This document shows positions 51,501-60,480 of a stretch of 64,000 bases of DNA, piece by piece. Positions within the stretch are counted from its first letter, which is position 1, and every line of letters starts with the position of its first letter. The notes under the pieces were generated by a model that worked only from the letters and a program-made list of their open reading frames with translations, was not told where the DNA came from and ran no database searches. A program made the position numbers and the translations under genes. Origin of the DNA: Collinsella sp. OM04-5 (GTDB lineage: Bacteria; Actinomycetota; Coriobacteriia; Coriobacteriales; Coriobacteriaceae); contig NZ_QSUU01000012.1 of the NCBI RefSeq assembly GCF_003439125.1, positions 27,746 through 91,745 of the forward strand. Direction: 5' to 3'.

Positions 51501-54500
51501 CCTTGCTGCCCCCGAGGACGCCACGACCCCAACGAGCATCAAGCTCACCTGGGGAAAGGTCGATGGTGCTACCTCCTACGACCTTAAGGTCGACGGCACT
51601 GTGTTTGCCGTGGGTGATGCGGCCGAGTTCACGCACACCGACCTCGCCTACAATAGCAAGCACACCTACCAGATTCGTTCGCGCAACGCCGAAGGTTACT
51701 CCGCCTGGAGCGATGTGCTCGAGGCGAACTCCGCACTCGATCCGTGGCGGAACGTCCCCGACGCCGAGGAAATCACCTGGGAGGGCTCACTTTACGGCAG
51801 CCATAAGGCCGAGCTCGCCTTCGACCATGAGTTCCAGTCGGGCGACGGCGGTTTCCACTCCGGTGGCAACGATCTGGGCAAGGCGCTTACCGTTGACTAT
51901 GGACGCGCTTACAAGCTCGATAAGCTCGAGTACTATCCGCGCGATGACGCCGGCAACGGCACCGTGACCAAGATGCGTGTTGAGACGAGTCTCGATGGCG
52001 TCCACTGGACGAGCCAGGAGGTCGATTGGGCACGTTCCGCTGATTGTAAGACGGTAGCGTTTGACGGCACCGTGGCCGCCCGTTACGTGCGCATGACACC
52101 GCTCGCCTCGGTCGGCAATTTCTTCTCCGCGTCCGAGATTGCCATCTACAAGACCGACGGCACGGATGGCTTCGCCGTGGGCTCCAACCTCAACAAGGCC
52201 ACGATCTCCGACGGAGACTACTCCAACATGAAGAACTATCTGGGCCTCGAGAATCGCGAGCCCGATACCCCGACGTTCGGTTCGCAGATCCGCGACCACT
52301 TCGCCGACCTCAACGATAACGGCGTTTACGACGTCTACGATTACTCGTTCACCATGGCGGGTCTTGACGGCGGCACTAAACAAAAGGGCAAGGTCGCAGG
52401 TTCGCTCGCGGTGATTCCGAGCAAGACCGAGGTCGAGGCCGGTGATGAGATCACCGTTGATGTCTATGCGGCCGACGCCAAGAACGTCAACGCCCTGGGC
52501 GCCCTCGTCAACTTCAAGAGCGACCAGTTCGAGTTTGTGTCCGAGAGCATCGCGCAGGACGGCTCGACTGCCGGCATGGAGAACCTGTCTCGCGAGAAGG
52601 TCCAGTTCGTGGACGGAACGCAGACTATCAATCTCGCCTTTGCCAACCGCGGCGATGGCAAGCTCTACAACGGTACTGGCGCGGTGGCGAGTTTCAAGCT
52701 CAAGGCCAAGACCGCCGGAAAGGTCGAACTGCCCTCGACATCTTGGCTTATCGGCCCGGCATGCGACGCACTTGAGTTTGCGAGCGACGGCACGGTGACG
52801 ATGCCGGACGTTCCTCAGCCAACGGTCGCCGAGTACGCCCAGGATGCCTTCAACATCACGATGACCAACGATGAGCTCACGACCGACGACGGGACCAACG
52901 TCGAGAAACTTATCCAGCAGAAGAGCTATAACGCGCTGTTCGATAATAACGAGGGCGACAACGGCTTTGAGTTCCTGTGGAACTGGAGTGGCAACTGGGA
53001 CAGCGAGGGTAAGCTACCGAGTTACGTGAAGCTTCCCACCACGATGACATTCGCATTTAAGACGCCGTCGAAACTCGATAGCGTCGAGGTCGTTAACCGC
53101 AACGGCGGCAACGGAACCGTACAGAAGATCAAGGCCGTCGTGACGTTCGAGGATGGCTCGATCCAAGAGTTCGCGGGCGGGGAGTACGATTCCTTCCTGG
53201 CTCGCTACGCCTTTGACCTCTCTGCCGAGAACAAGGGCAAGAAGGCGACCAAGGTCGAGGTCACGCCGCTTGAGGCATCGGGTGACCAGATGCTCACACT
53301 GCGTGAGGTCAACTTCAACTACACGCAGGGTGTCGAGGCCATCGAGGGTGTCGAGCTAGGCAAGAACCAGACCGAGTTCTTTGAAGGCGACATTACGCCC
53401 GTCGACGCCAAGGCTACGCCTGAGAGCGCTGGCTACCCCTATGTGACGGTCGAGAGCTCCGACCCCTCTGTGGTAAGCGTCTCCGCTGTTCAGGCTGGCG
53501 ATAGCGTGAGCTACTACCTGCGTGCCAACAAGGCCGGCAAGGCAAAGATCACGGTGGCGTCGGTACTCGACCCCTCCAAGACCGCATCCTATGAGGTCGA
53601 GGTCAAGGCTGGTGTCGATACCTCTGCGCTCGTGGCAGCGCTTTCCAAGGCCGCGGGCTACAGCGAGTCCGTCTACACCAAGGATTCCTATGCAGCTCTC
53701 ACCACTGCGGTCGAGGCGGCTCGGAAGCTCCTCGACAGCGGCCAGGGCAGCTATAGCAAGAAGGATGTCGCAGACGCCACTGCCAAGATCGAGAAGGCAA
53801 TCGACGGCCTCAAGATGCGCCCTGTCGATGAGAAGATCCTCATCAACACGCCCGAGAACCGCAAGAACGTCAAGGTGGCCGACTTCTCGAGTGAGGCCGA
53901 CTACGAGGGCAGCAACGCCGTCAACGCTCTCGACGGCGACGAGCGGACGCTTTGGCACAGCGACTGGGCCCATGGGACCGGTATGCCCCAGTATCTGAGT
54001 GTCGACCTGGGCCGCGACTACGATCTCACCGACGTTACATTCCTGCCGCGCCAGGACGGCGGCACTAACGGCGATATCTTCGAGGCCGAGATACTGGTCT
54101 CCGACACTGCCGACGGTTATGAGATGGGCACCGCCGCGTCGATGGGTACGTTCGCCTTCGACAACGACGGCCGCGTGCTCACCGACCGTGGCGACTGGAA
54201 GCAGATGAGCTTTGGCGCCGCGCGCGGTCGCTACGTGACCGTCAAGGTGATTCACGCCGGCGGTGGCGACGTTGATGCCTACTGCAGCATGGCGGAGCTC
54301 AAGTTCTACGGTACGGCCGTCCCCGATCCGGTGGCGAAGGATGATCTCGCTACCGCGATCGAAAAGGTTGATGCCGAGGTTGCTGCCGGCGACCTCAAGG
54401 CCGGTGACTACACCGAGGCCTCCTGGACGGCGCTCGAGAACGCCCTGGCGAGCGCCCGCGCCATCTTGAGTGACGAGAACGCCACGCAGGACGAGGTCGA

Positions 54501-55002
54501 CCAGGCGCTCAGGGCGCTCGAGAGCGCCCGCGGCGCGCTCGAGAAGACCCCGGTGGCCCCGGTCGAGAATCCGACTAAGAAGCAGCTCAAGGCTCTGGTC
54601 AAGCAGGCGAAGGAGACTGACACCAGGGGCAAGACGGCCGAGTCTGTCAAGGCCCTGACGGATGCCATTACCTACGCCGAGGACGTCTTGGGTGATGAGG
54701 ATGCTTCCGACACCCAGATCCAGGCGGCCTATGGCCAGCTCAAGCTGGCCATTGAGAGCCTCAAGGATGCCGATTCCGGCAACCAGGGCGGCTCGGGCAA
54801 CCAGGGTTCCGGCAATGGCTCGAACGGCGGCAACCAGGCGGGCAAGCCCGCAGGCGACAAGGCCCAGGGCAGCAAGAAGAACGGTTCGGCGATTCCCAAT
54901 ACCGGAGACCAGACGGCGGCGACCGTCGCGACCGTCGGTGGTCTTGGCGCCATCATCGCCGCGATCGGCGCTTTCTTCCATCGTCGCAGCAAGGCTAAGT
55001 AG
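48589..55002 (+). CDS. Cell-wall-anchored multidomain GH31 glycoside hydrolase
   Basis: 2137 residues. The GTG start follows AAAGGAG; a secretion signal spans about 1-38. The GH31 domain (about 70-900) has likely nucleophile Asp480 in KTDVAWVG and acid/base Asp531 in WTGDQYGG. These motifs and GSDMDGIFGGDP resemble the alpha-N-acetylgalactosaminidase branch of GH31, so host mucin O-glycans are a likely substrate (inference). Then FN3 (about 966-1049), F5/8C (1051-1192), dockerin-like EF repeat DLNDNGVYDVYD (about 1240), cohesin-like (1268-1404), a second carbohydrate-binding-like region, Big2-like, FIVAR, a second F5/8C (1748-1908), two more FIVAR, and a sorting signal IPNTG plus hydrophobic segment and RRSKAK. 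Confidence 0.9.
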   Translation: MRRNSIFTKRWVKGSAVLVATAATLVFANPQQAIATPLKGVDSATVSQSASNVVDIDFADGIKGRITFLEDGIFRYNVDPKGEFSDYATPRSKSHTAKIQAQPDTSDTYSKPSATVADKGDTIEITGGKATVILDKATGKMSIKSGDRVVVSESASLDLDKKGTVQTLAKEKSENFFGGGTQNGRFLHTNQTIAISNTNNWTDGGVASPNPFYWTSDGYGVLRNTFAEGSYDFGSTDSSTVTTLHSENEFDAYYFVATNEGASNVATEMLQDYYKVTGNPVLLPEYGFYLGHLNAYNRDGWSTTSGQKKWETKGSKSSSEKGDVKYESGMSTGYKLDGTLAAETLNGEGPTVDTENMKATDFDRQFSARQVIDDYEDNDMPLGWFLPNDGYGAGYGQNGYYKTGGVNSDGASSADRLNAVRANVDNLKKFTEYANSKGVSTGLWTQSNLEPDSNPETPWHLLRDFDAEVKTGGITTLKTDVAWVGSGYSFGLNGIKTAYDTVTTGANKRPNIITLDGWAGTQRFGGIWTGDQYGGNWEYIRFHIPTYIGQSLSGNPNIGSDMDGIFGGDPIISARDYQWKTFTPSMLDMDGWGTYRKSPMTHGDPYTGISRFYLKLKAQLMPYIYTSAASAANIDTGNGDAGLPMIRAMLLSDNSEYAASTSTQYQYMFGENFLVAPVYQDTQADENGNDIRNGIYLPNYGTDENPTIWIDYFSGKQYRGGQVLNNYEAPLWKLPLFVKANAIVPMYAENNNPEAVSDTNTKGTDRSQRIVEFFATEGDGTFTQYEDDGSSIENNTTEDDSYGTIDNISYGEHVSTVYSSKAAGGTATFTAEASQGGYNGYDSNRTTTFVANVSAKPTSVVAKNGGSALNVVEVDSQETFDAATPEAGQAVYFYSETPNLNHYGSDADGTEAEQGESFNNTKITTNPKVYVKFAKTDVAAAAQTLELGGFVNADATLTADRLNENLSAPTNLAAPEDATTPTSIKLTWGKVDGATSYDLKVDGTVFAVGDAAEFTHTDLAYNSKHTYQIRSRNAEGYSAWSDVLEANSALDPWRNVPDAEEITWEGSLYGSHKAELAFDHEFQSGDGGFHSGGNDLGKALTVDYGRAYKLDKLEYYPRDDAGNGTVTKMRVETSLDGVHWTSQEVDWARSADCKTVAFDGTVAARYVRMTPLASVGNFFSASEIAIYKTDGTDGFAVGSNLNKATISDGDYSNMKNYLGLENREPDTPTFGSQIRDHFADLNDNGVYDVYDYSFTMAGLDGGTKQKGKVAGSLAVIPSKTEVEAGDEITVDVYAADAKNVNALGALVNFKSDQFEFVSESIAQDGSTAGMENLSREKVQFVDGTQTINLAFANRGDGKLYNGTGAVASFKLKAKTAGKVELPSTSWLIGPACDALEFASDGTVTMPDVPQPTVAEYAQDAFNITMTNDELTTDDGTNVEKLIQQKSYNALFDNNEGDNGFEFLWNWSGNWDSEGKLPSYVKLPTTMTFAFKTPSKLDSVEVVNRNGGNGTVQKIKAVVTFEDGSIQEFAGGEYDSFLARYAFDLSAENKGKKATKVEVTPLEASGDQMLTLREVNFNYTQGVEAIEGVELGKNQTEFFEGDITPVDAKATPESAGYPYVTVESSDPSVVSVSAVQAGDSVSYYLRANKAGKAKITVASVLDPSKTASYEVEVKAGVDTSALVAALSKAAGYSESVYTKDSYAALTTAVEAARKLLDSGQGSYSKKDVADATAKIEKAIDGLKMRPVDEKILINTPENRKNVKVADFSSEADYEGSNAVNALDGDERTLWHSDWAHGTGMPQYLSVDLGRDYDLTDVTFLPRQDGGTNGDIFEAEILVSDTADGYEMGTAASMGTFAFDNDGRVLTDRGDWKQMSFGAARGRYVTVKVIHAGGGDVDAYCSMAELKFYGTAVPDPVAKDDLATAIEKVDAEVAAGDLKAGDYTEASWTALENALASARAILSDENATQDEVDQALRALESARGALEKTPVAPVENPTKKQLKALVKQAKETDTRGKTAESVKALTDAITYAEDVLGDEDASDTQIQAAYGQLKLAIESLKDADSGNQGGSGNQGSGNGSNGGNQAGKPAGDKAQGSKKNGSAIPNTGDQTAATVATVGGLGAIIAAIGAFFHRRSKAK

Positions 55003-55021
55003 CCCCAGCAACAGCTAAGCA

Positions 55022-55064
55022 AGCGTGCCCGCCGCCCCACCCAAGGACGGTGGGCACGCTTTTT
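55022..55064 (+). terminator. Terminator after the GH31 gene
   Basis: AGCGTGCCC pairs with GGGCACGCT over a GC-rich loop, then T5. Confidence 0.85.
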
Positions 55065-55219
55065 GAATGTAGGCAGAAAGCTCCGACCCTTCGGCCCTAA
55101 TCTCGCAAAGCGTTCCGTCTCCCGCCGAACACATCAGCATCGGCGGCTATACTTGATTTATTTGCAGTTAAGGGTCGCGGATCCGCCGCGTCGCCGCTCT
55201 CAACAGGAGGTCTTTGTTT

Positions 55220-55684
55220 ATGGCAGATCAAAAGCCGGTTGTCGGGATCATCATGGGTTCCAAGTCCGATCTGGGCGTTATGGAAGGTTGCACCGCCGAG
55301 CTCGAGGCGCTGGGCGTGCCCTATGAGCTTGTCATTGCGAGCGCACACCGCACACCGGCGAAGGTCCACGAGTGGGCTTCGACTGCCGCCGATCGCGGTA
55401 TCAAAGTGATTATCGCCGCTGCCGGCAAGGCCGCCCACTTGGGTGGTGTCGTGGCTGCCTTTACGCCGCTGCCGGTTATCGGCGTGCCTATGAAGACGAG
55501 TGACCTGGGCGGCATGGATTCGCTGCTGTCGATGGTGCAGATGCCTTCGGGCGTGCCCGTGGCCTGCGTTGCCATCAACGGCGCCAAGAACGCCGCCATC
55601 TATGCCACACAGATTCTGGGTGCTTGCGACCCCGAGTACCGCAAGGTTATCGAGAAGATGAAGCAGGAGATGGCTGACGCCTAA
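55220..55684 (+). CDS. purE: N5-carboxyaminoimidazole ribonucleotide mutase
   Basis: 154 residues. Converts N5-CAIR to CAIR in purine synthesis. Class I PurE motifs: GIIMGSKSDLGVM, IASAHRTPAKVHEW, AAGKAAHLGGVVAAFTPLPV. ATG 55220 follows AGGAGG. No purK is adjacent in this window. Confidence 0.96.
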   Translation: MADQKPVVGIIMGSKSDLGVMEGCTAELEALGVPYELVIASAHRTPAKVHEWASTAADRGIKVIIAAAGKAAHLGGVVAAFTPLPVIGVPMKTSDLGGMDSLLSMVQMPSGVPVACVAINGAKNAAIYATQILGACDPEYRKVIEKMKQEMADA

Positions 55685-55719
55685 GCGTTCCGCCGTTTCA
55701 CCGCAGTATAAGGAGAGCC

Positions 55720-56718
55720 ATGTCCGATTATCAGGGAAAACGATTCAAGGCTTCTCAGATTCCCGATCCGTCGAAGCCGGGTGCTGCCCGTGCGGCACAG
55801 CAGGGTCGGACATCCTCTCCTCAGCAGCCGCGCGCGCCGCGCCCCGTGACACCGGCGACGCATCGTCGACAGGACGCGCCGGCCGCATATCGTCCTTCGT
55901 CTTATAGCTCCGCTAAGAAGCCGCCCCGGTCTTCATCGCATGCCGCGCCGTCGGATTGCACCGAGCCGCCGCGTAAGAAGCGCCGCTCCATCATTCCTAT
56001 CCTGCTCATCATCATCGGTATCGGCCTGATTGTCGCCGCCGCCGCTATCTTTATTAATGCCCAGATTGGCTATAAGCAGGCGAGCGATTCGTATCAGAAA
56101 ATCGAGAAGCAATATGTAAGCGATAAGGACGCCAGCGGCGTGCCGATTATCGACTTTGATGCGCTTGCTCAGACGAACCCCGAGATTGTGGGTTGGATTT
56201 ACGTGCCGGGAACCAACATCAACTATCCCGTGGTGCAGACCAACAACAACTCCAAATACCTCAACACGCTGTTCGACGGAACGGCTAACGCGTCCGGTGC
56301 TATTTTCCTGGATAGCGATGACACCGCGCCGGGAATGGTCGACCAGCAGACCACGATCTACGGCCACCATATGAACGATGGGTCGATGTTCAACGTGATT
56401 TCGGACACCACTGATCAGGCGACGTTCGATAGCATCGAGTTTGTGTATTACATCACACGGGATGCTACGTATAAGCTGCGACCACTGGCGACCAAAGTTG
56501 TCGAGGACACGTATGCCAAGGCGCGCACGCCCAATTTTGAGGGCGATGACGGGCTCAAGAACTACCTGTCCGAGATGTTCGACGGTGCCTCTGCCGTGGC
56601 GAGTGATGCCACCGATCGTGCCGCTTCGGCAACCAAGGTTGTAACGCTCGTGACCTGTCGTTCGCTGTCGCTGAGCAACACACGCGCCGTCATGGTGCTC
56701 ACGCCGGTCGAGGAATAA
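55720..56718 (+). CDS. Class B sortase
   Basis: 332 residues. A long basic, Pro/Ser-rich cytoplasmic N-terminus (about 1-90) precedes one transmembrane helix (SIIPILLIIIGIGLIVAAAA). The sortase barrel follows, with catalytic His in TTIYGHHMNDGSMF, Cys in TLVTCRSLSLS and Arg in NTRAVMVLTPVEE. Sequence around His and Cys fits class B. It cleaves sorting signals and links proteins to peptidoglycan. The GH31 protein two genes upstream is a candidate client. Confidence 0.92.
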   Translation: MSDYQGKRFKASQIPDPSKPGAARAAQQGRTSSPQQPRAPRPVTPATHRRQDAPAAYRPSSYSSAKKPPRSSSHAAPSDCTEPPRKKRRSIIPILLIIIGIGLIVAAAAIFINAQIGYKQASDSYQKIEKQYVSDKDASGVPIIDFDALAQTNPEIVGWIYVPGTNINYPVVQTNNNSKYLNTLFDGTANASGAIFLDSDDTAPGMVDQQTTIYGHHMNDGSMFNVISDTTDQATFDSIEFVYYITRDATYKLRPLATKVVEDTYAKARTPNFEGDDGLKNYLSEMFDGASAVASDATDRAASATKVVTLVTCRSLSLSNTRAVMVLTPVEE

Positions 56719-56724
56719 GTTGTT

Positions 56725-56765
56725 CGAGAGTAGCTAAAAAGGCCCCGTCCCAAATTGGCTACTCG
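56725..56765. repeat. Short palindromic repeat, copy 2
   Basis: CGAGAGTAGC and GGCTACTCG flank AAAAAGGCCCCGTCCCAAA. Core shared with 21463-21500. It lies seven bases after the sortase stop. Confidence 0.6.
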
Positions 56766-56782
56766 ACGACGGTAAGGGAGAA

Positions 56783-57202
56783 ATGATGCTCGAGAGTGGC
56801 AAATTGATGCCTTCGATTGATGCTTGGCTGCGCGAGGCCAAGGCCGATGCTTCGGCGGCAGGCTGTGGGATGTATCTGACGCATAACGGTGTGGTGCGCG
56901 CGACGCCCAAGGCCGAGGTGCGCGGAGTCGAGACCGATGGCGTGGCGCCAGGCCACAGGGTGGGCGGCATGGTCTTTGACTACGACGCCGAAAAGGTACG
57001 GTCTGCTATCGAGGCCACGCGCGCGATGCCGGGTATCGGCTATGTGCGCGTGTGGCTGGCAAGCGGCGAGCTTACCGTAGGTGACGACATCATGCTCGTG
57101 CTTATCGGCGGGGACATTCGCCCACACGTGGTCGATGCACTGCAGGCGCTCGTTGGCACCATCAAGAACGAATGCGTGAGTGAGGTCGAGCGCGAGGCAT
57201 AG
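56783..57202 (+). CDS. MoaE-like protein
   Basis: 139 residues. Order of elements resembles the molybdopterin synthase large subunit MoaE: an early strand HNGVVRATPK, then VRVWLASGELTVGDDIMLVLIGG and a final helix VDALQALVGTIKNECVSEVE. The usual PIWKKE end with its second catalytic lysine is not seen, so it may not be an active MoaE. No other molybdopterin gene is in the window. The start could also be the next ATG (56786), which has better spacing to GGGAG. Confidence 0.55.
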   Translation: MMLESGKLMPSIDAWLREAKADASAAGCGMYLTHNGVVRATPKAEVRGVETDGVAPGHRVGGMVFDYDAEKVRSAIEATRAMPGIGYVRVWLASGELTVGDDIMLVLIGGDIRPHVVDALQALVGTIKNECVSEVEREA

Positions 57203-57231
57203 AGGATTGCGTCGATAGAAGGATCGTTTAT

Positions 57232-57271
57232 AAAAATGCCCACCGGTACATGTGATACCGGCGGGCATTTT
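57232..57271. terminator. Bidirectional terminator
   Basis: AAAATGCCCACCGGTA pairs with TACCGGCGGGCATTTT (one mismatch) around a 7-base loop, between convergent genes. Confidence 0.85.
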
Positions 57272-57292
57272 GCGTTTTGGGCGCGGTGAGCG

Positions 57293-58522
57293 CTATACGC
57301 GCGTCGCATCCTTGGGGCTCATGGTCATGCTCTGGAAGCGGTTTTCCATGTACTCGTTATCGAAGTGCTCTCCGTAGAACTGTGCGACGGGAATGTCCGG
57401 CTCCGTGCCGTTAACGCGCTGGTACCAGTAGTCGAGCGACTGCAGCGTCATGACGCCGTCGACCAGCATGATAACGGTAAAGATGACGGTGGCCGAGTAG
57501 CGGCTCTTCCAGGGGATCTTGTTGATAAGCTTAAGCAGCCTCGGCAGCAGCAGCTTGATCCAGATGAGGCCGCCCAGGCCCCACAGGCAGGCGAAGCCCG
57601 TGCAGGTGCGTCCGCCCGTGAGGACCACGAGCGGATCGGGCAAACCGAACAGCGTTATGTGCGAGTAGCTCCACGAGACCACGCCAAACGCGGTCTGCAT
57701 AAACCAGCCCACGAACACCTCAAAGCTGGCGCCGAGCAGGGCGCTCACCAGGAAAATGATGATGGGGTTCTTTTTGTAGAAGCGGTTAAGCACCATGGTC
57801 ATGAGCACGGCGCCAAATCCGTAGATGGGGCTGAAGGGGCCAAACAGCATGCCGGCGCGGTTCTGATAGACGCCCGGGTCGTCGACTGTCATGTGCCAGA
57901 TGTCCTCGGCGATCAGGCCGAGTATGCAGCAGACAAAGAACACCCAGAACAGGTTGAAGTAGTTGAGCTTGATGTAGCCCTCGCCGGTTTCATCGCGGCC
58001 GAGCATGCCCTCGGCGGCGGCGTCGCGGTCGAGCATCTCCTGCAGGCGGCGCTGCAGTTCGCGCTCCTGACGAAGCGTGGGGTCGACGGTTGCCGAAAGT
58101 GCAACGAGGATGCCGAGCTGGATCGCGGGACGCAGCAGGAAGGGCCCGATGCCCTGGAGCATCACGTCGACCAAAAGCTCGACGACGGTGAATGCAATAA
58201 GGATGTAGGACAGGCGGGCGGCGTTGCGGCGCTGGTTTTTGATAAGGTCCAGGCCAAAGATGATTAGGATGACGGCACTTGCCGCAGAGAGCATGATGCC
58301 GGCGACGATAAGGCCGACTGCGACGAGCGTGTTGTCGCCGAGCTTTTCGGTGGCGTTGCCGTTAACAAGTGCCGTGATGACCTGCCACATAAAGGCAGCG
58401 ACCGACGGGAGCGTGCCCACGCCGGAAAGGATGCACAGGACGGCGTACACCTTAATGATGAGGGGGATCTTCTTGACCTCCGTGGCGCTGGGGACGCTGG
58501 GGTCGAGTTCGTTTCGATCCAT
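57293..58522 (-). CDS. CmpB-type (PF06541) multi-pass membrane protein
   Basis: 409 residues. Two parts: an N-terminal region with four hydrophobic segments, and a C-terminal region with LFGPFSPIYGFGAVLMTMVL and LVVLTGGRTCTGFACLWGLGG, typical of the putative ABC-transporter type IV / CmpB family. No ATPase partner is next to it, so a transport role is uncertain. The start is preceded by GAAAGG. Confidence 0.75.
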   Translation of the reverse strand: MDRNELDPSVPSATEVKKIPLIIKVYAVLCILSGVGTLPSVAAFMWQVITALVNGNATEKLGDNTLVAVGLIVAGIMLSAASAVILIIFGLDLIKNQRRNAARLSYILIAFTVVELLVDVMLQGIGPFLLRPAIQLGILVALSATVDPTLRQERELQRRLQEMLDRDAAAEGMLGRDETGEGYIKLNYFNLFWVFFVCCILGLIAEDIWHMTVDDPGVYQNRAGMLFGPFSPIYGFGAVLMTMVLNRFYKKNPIIIFLVSALLGASFEVFVGWFMQTAFGVVSWSYSHITLFGLPDPLVVLTGGRTCTGFACLWGLGGLIWIKLLLPRLLKLINKIPWKSRYSATVIFTVIMLVDGVMTLQSLDYWYQRVNGTEPDIPVAQFYGEHFDNEYMENRFQSMTMSPKDATRV

Positions 58523-58809
58523 ACAGAACCTTTCTCGCTTTGTTGTAGGTTACAAGGATACGCCGCCGACCTGCCAAAAGACAGGACGAACGTCCCAATT
58601 GCAACTTTGTAATCCCCAACGGCGGACGCGGCGGCCATCTGGGGGGCGCGGGCGCTTGCACTGGACAGACCGATAAAATGTTTGGCAACAAAACTGATTA
58701 TTAGCTCGGTGGGCTTTTAAAAAGCGCTGTTCATGCGCGGGAGTGCTTGTCTTGCCGTGCGTATAATAGGGCAGGTAACGCCAAAAATACGAGGCTCTGA
58801 GGGGATACC

Positions 58810-60480
58810 ATGTCTCAAGAAACCATCCGCGCGGCCGAGCGTGCCGCGGGACAGGTGAACACCATGTCGACGTATGATCCGGACTCCGACCAGCTGCATG
58901 AGGAATGTGGCATTTTCGGCGTATGGGCGCCCGATCGCGACGTGGCTCGACTGACGTACTTTGGCCTGCGTGCACTGCAGCACCGTGGCCAGGAATCGGC
59001 GGGAATCGCCGTGGGTGACGGCGGCACGGTTATGGTCCGCAAAGACCTGGGGCTGCTCGATCGCGTGTTCTCCAACGCCGACCTGTCGACGCTCTCCGGC
59101 CAGCTGGCCGTGGGCCACGTGCGCTATGGCACCGCCGGTGCCAAGAGCTGGGAAGCCTCTCAGCCGCATCTTTCTACCATCAACAGCGTCATTATCGCGC
59201 TTGCTCACAACGGCACCCTCGTCAACACCGACGAGCTGCGCCGCCAGCTGATCGAGCTGGGCGTGCCATTCCTCTCCAACTCGGATTCCGAGGTCGCGAC
59301 CAAACTCATCGGCTACTTTACCCAGCGTACAGGCCATCTGCGCGAGGGCATTCGCAAGACCATGGAGCTCGTGCGCGGCGGCTACGCCATGACGCTCATC
59401 AACGAGCAAGCGCTCTACGCATTCCGCGATCCACACGGCATTCGCCCGCTCGTGCTGGGCAAGCTGGTGGACGAGGGTCTGGACCAGGCCGATGCCGCAG
59501 CCGTTTCGCAGCTGCCGTCGCAGGACGGCGCCGCGACGGTCGACTCCGCCGTCCGTGTCACGCGCGCCGGCGGCTGGGTCGTTGCTTCCGAGACCTGCGC
59601 ACTCGACATCGTGGGTGCCGAGTACGTCCGTGACGTCCGTCCCGGCGAGATCTTGCGCATCAGCGCCGAGGGTCTGGTATCCGAGCAGGGCGTGCCTGCA
59701 GCCGAAGAGCCCGCCAACTGCATCTTTGAGCAGGTCTACTTTGCCCGCCCCGACTCCATCATGAACGGCAAGAGCGTCTATGCCTGCCGTTACGACATGG
59801 GTCGTCAGCTGGCACATGAGGAGCCCGTCGAGGCCGACCTGGTCATCGGCGTGCCCGACTCCGGCCTGCCGCCCGCGGAGGGGTATTCGCACGAGAGCGG
59901 TATTCCCTTTGGCGAGGGCCTTATCAAGAACCGCTACGTGGGCCGTACGTTTATCGAGCCTACGCAGGAGTTGCGCGCCATGGGCGTGCGTATGAAACTC
60001 AACCCGCTGCGCGACAATATCGAGGGCAAGCGCCTGGTCGTCATCGACGACTCCATCGTGCGCGGCACCACCATGGTGCAGCTCGTCAAGATGCTGCGCA
60101 ACGCCGGCGCCAAGGAGATTCACATCCGCATCAACTCGCCCGAGGTCATTTGGCCGTGCTTCTACGGTATCGATACCGACGTGCAGTCGCAGCTTATCAG
60201 CGCCAACAAGACGGTCGACGAGATTTGCGAGTATATCGGCGCCGATTCGTTGGCCTTTCTTTCGGTCGAGGGCCTGCTTAAGGTCATGCCCAAGGGCGGC
60301 TACTGCGACGCGTGCTTTACCGGCCGCTATCCCGTGGCGATTCCCGAGAGCTTTGGCCGCGACAAGTTTATGGAGGGCTTTAAGCCCCGCAACCTGGACA
60401 AGCCGCTGTACTTTGACGACGACGCCGTGGTCGAGAAATACGACGACCGCAGCTGGGAAGAGGAGCACGGCGAGGCCTAA
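58810..60480 (+). CDS. purF: Amidophosphoribosyltransferase
   Basis: 556 residues. First committed enzyme of purine synthesis. The nucleophile is Cys in HEECGIFGVW near residue 34, so a longer than usual N-terminal segment would have to be removed or the Cys exposed. The PRPP loop is LVVIDDSIVRGTTM. Cysteines in IWPCFYGID and GYCDACF fit the Bacillus type with a 4Fe-4S cluster. The ATG follows GAGGGG. Confidence 0.96.
   Translation: MSQETIRAAERAAGQVNTMSTYDPDSDQLHEECGIFGVWAPDRDVARLTYFGLRALQHRGQESAGIAVGDGGTVMVRKDLGLLDRVFSNADLSTLSGQLAVGHVRYGTAGAKSWEASQPHLSTINSVIIALAHNGTLVNTDELRRQLIELGVPFLSNSDSEVATKLIGYFTQRTGHLREGIRKTMELVRGGYAMTLINEQALYAFRDPHGIRPLVLGKLVDEGLDQADAAAVSQLPSQDGAATVDSAVRVTRAGGWVVASETCALDIVGAEYVRDVRPGEILRISAEGLVSEQGVPAAEEPANCIFEQVYFARPDSIMNGKSVYACRYDMGRQLAHEEPVEADLVIGVPDSGLPPAEGYSHESGIPFGEGLIKNRYVGRTFIEPTQELRAMGVRMKLNPLRDNIEGKRLVVIDDSIVRGTTMVQLVKMLRNAGAKEIHIRINSPEVIWPCFYGIDTDVQSQLISANKTVDEICEYIGADSLAFLSVEGLLKVMPKGGYCDACFTGRYPVAIPESFGRDKFMEGFKPRNLDKPLYFDDDAVVEKYDDRSWEEEHGEA

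Noticed and set aside
48589-55002. Two or more fused genes or a frameshift in the 6.4-kb frame
   Set aside because: The frame is continuous, modules are in a plausible order from signal peptide to wall anchor, and no internal ribosome-binding site with a restart was needed.
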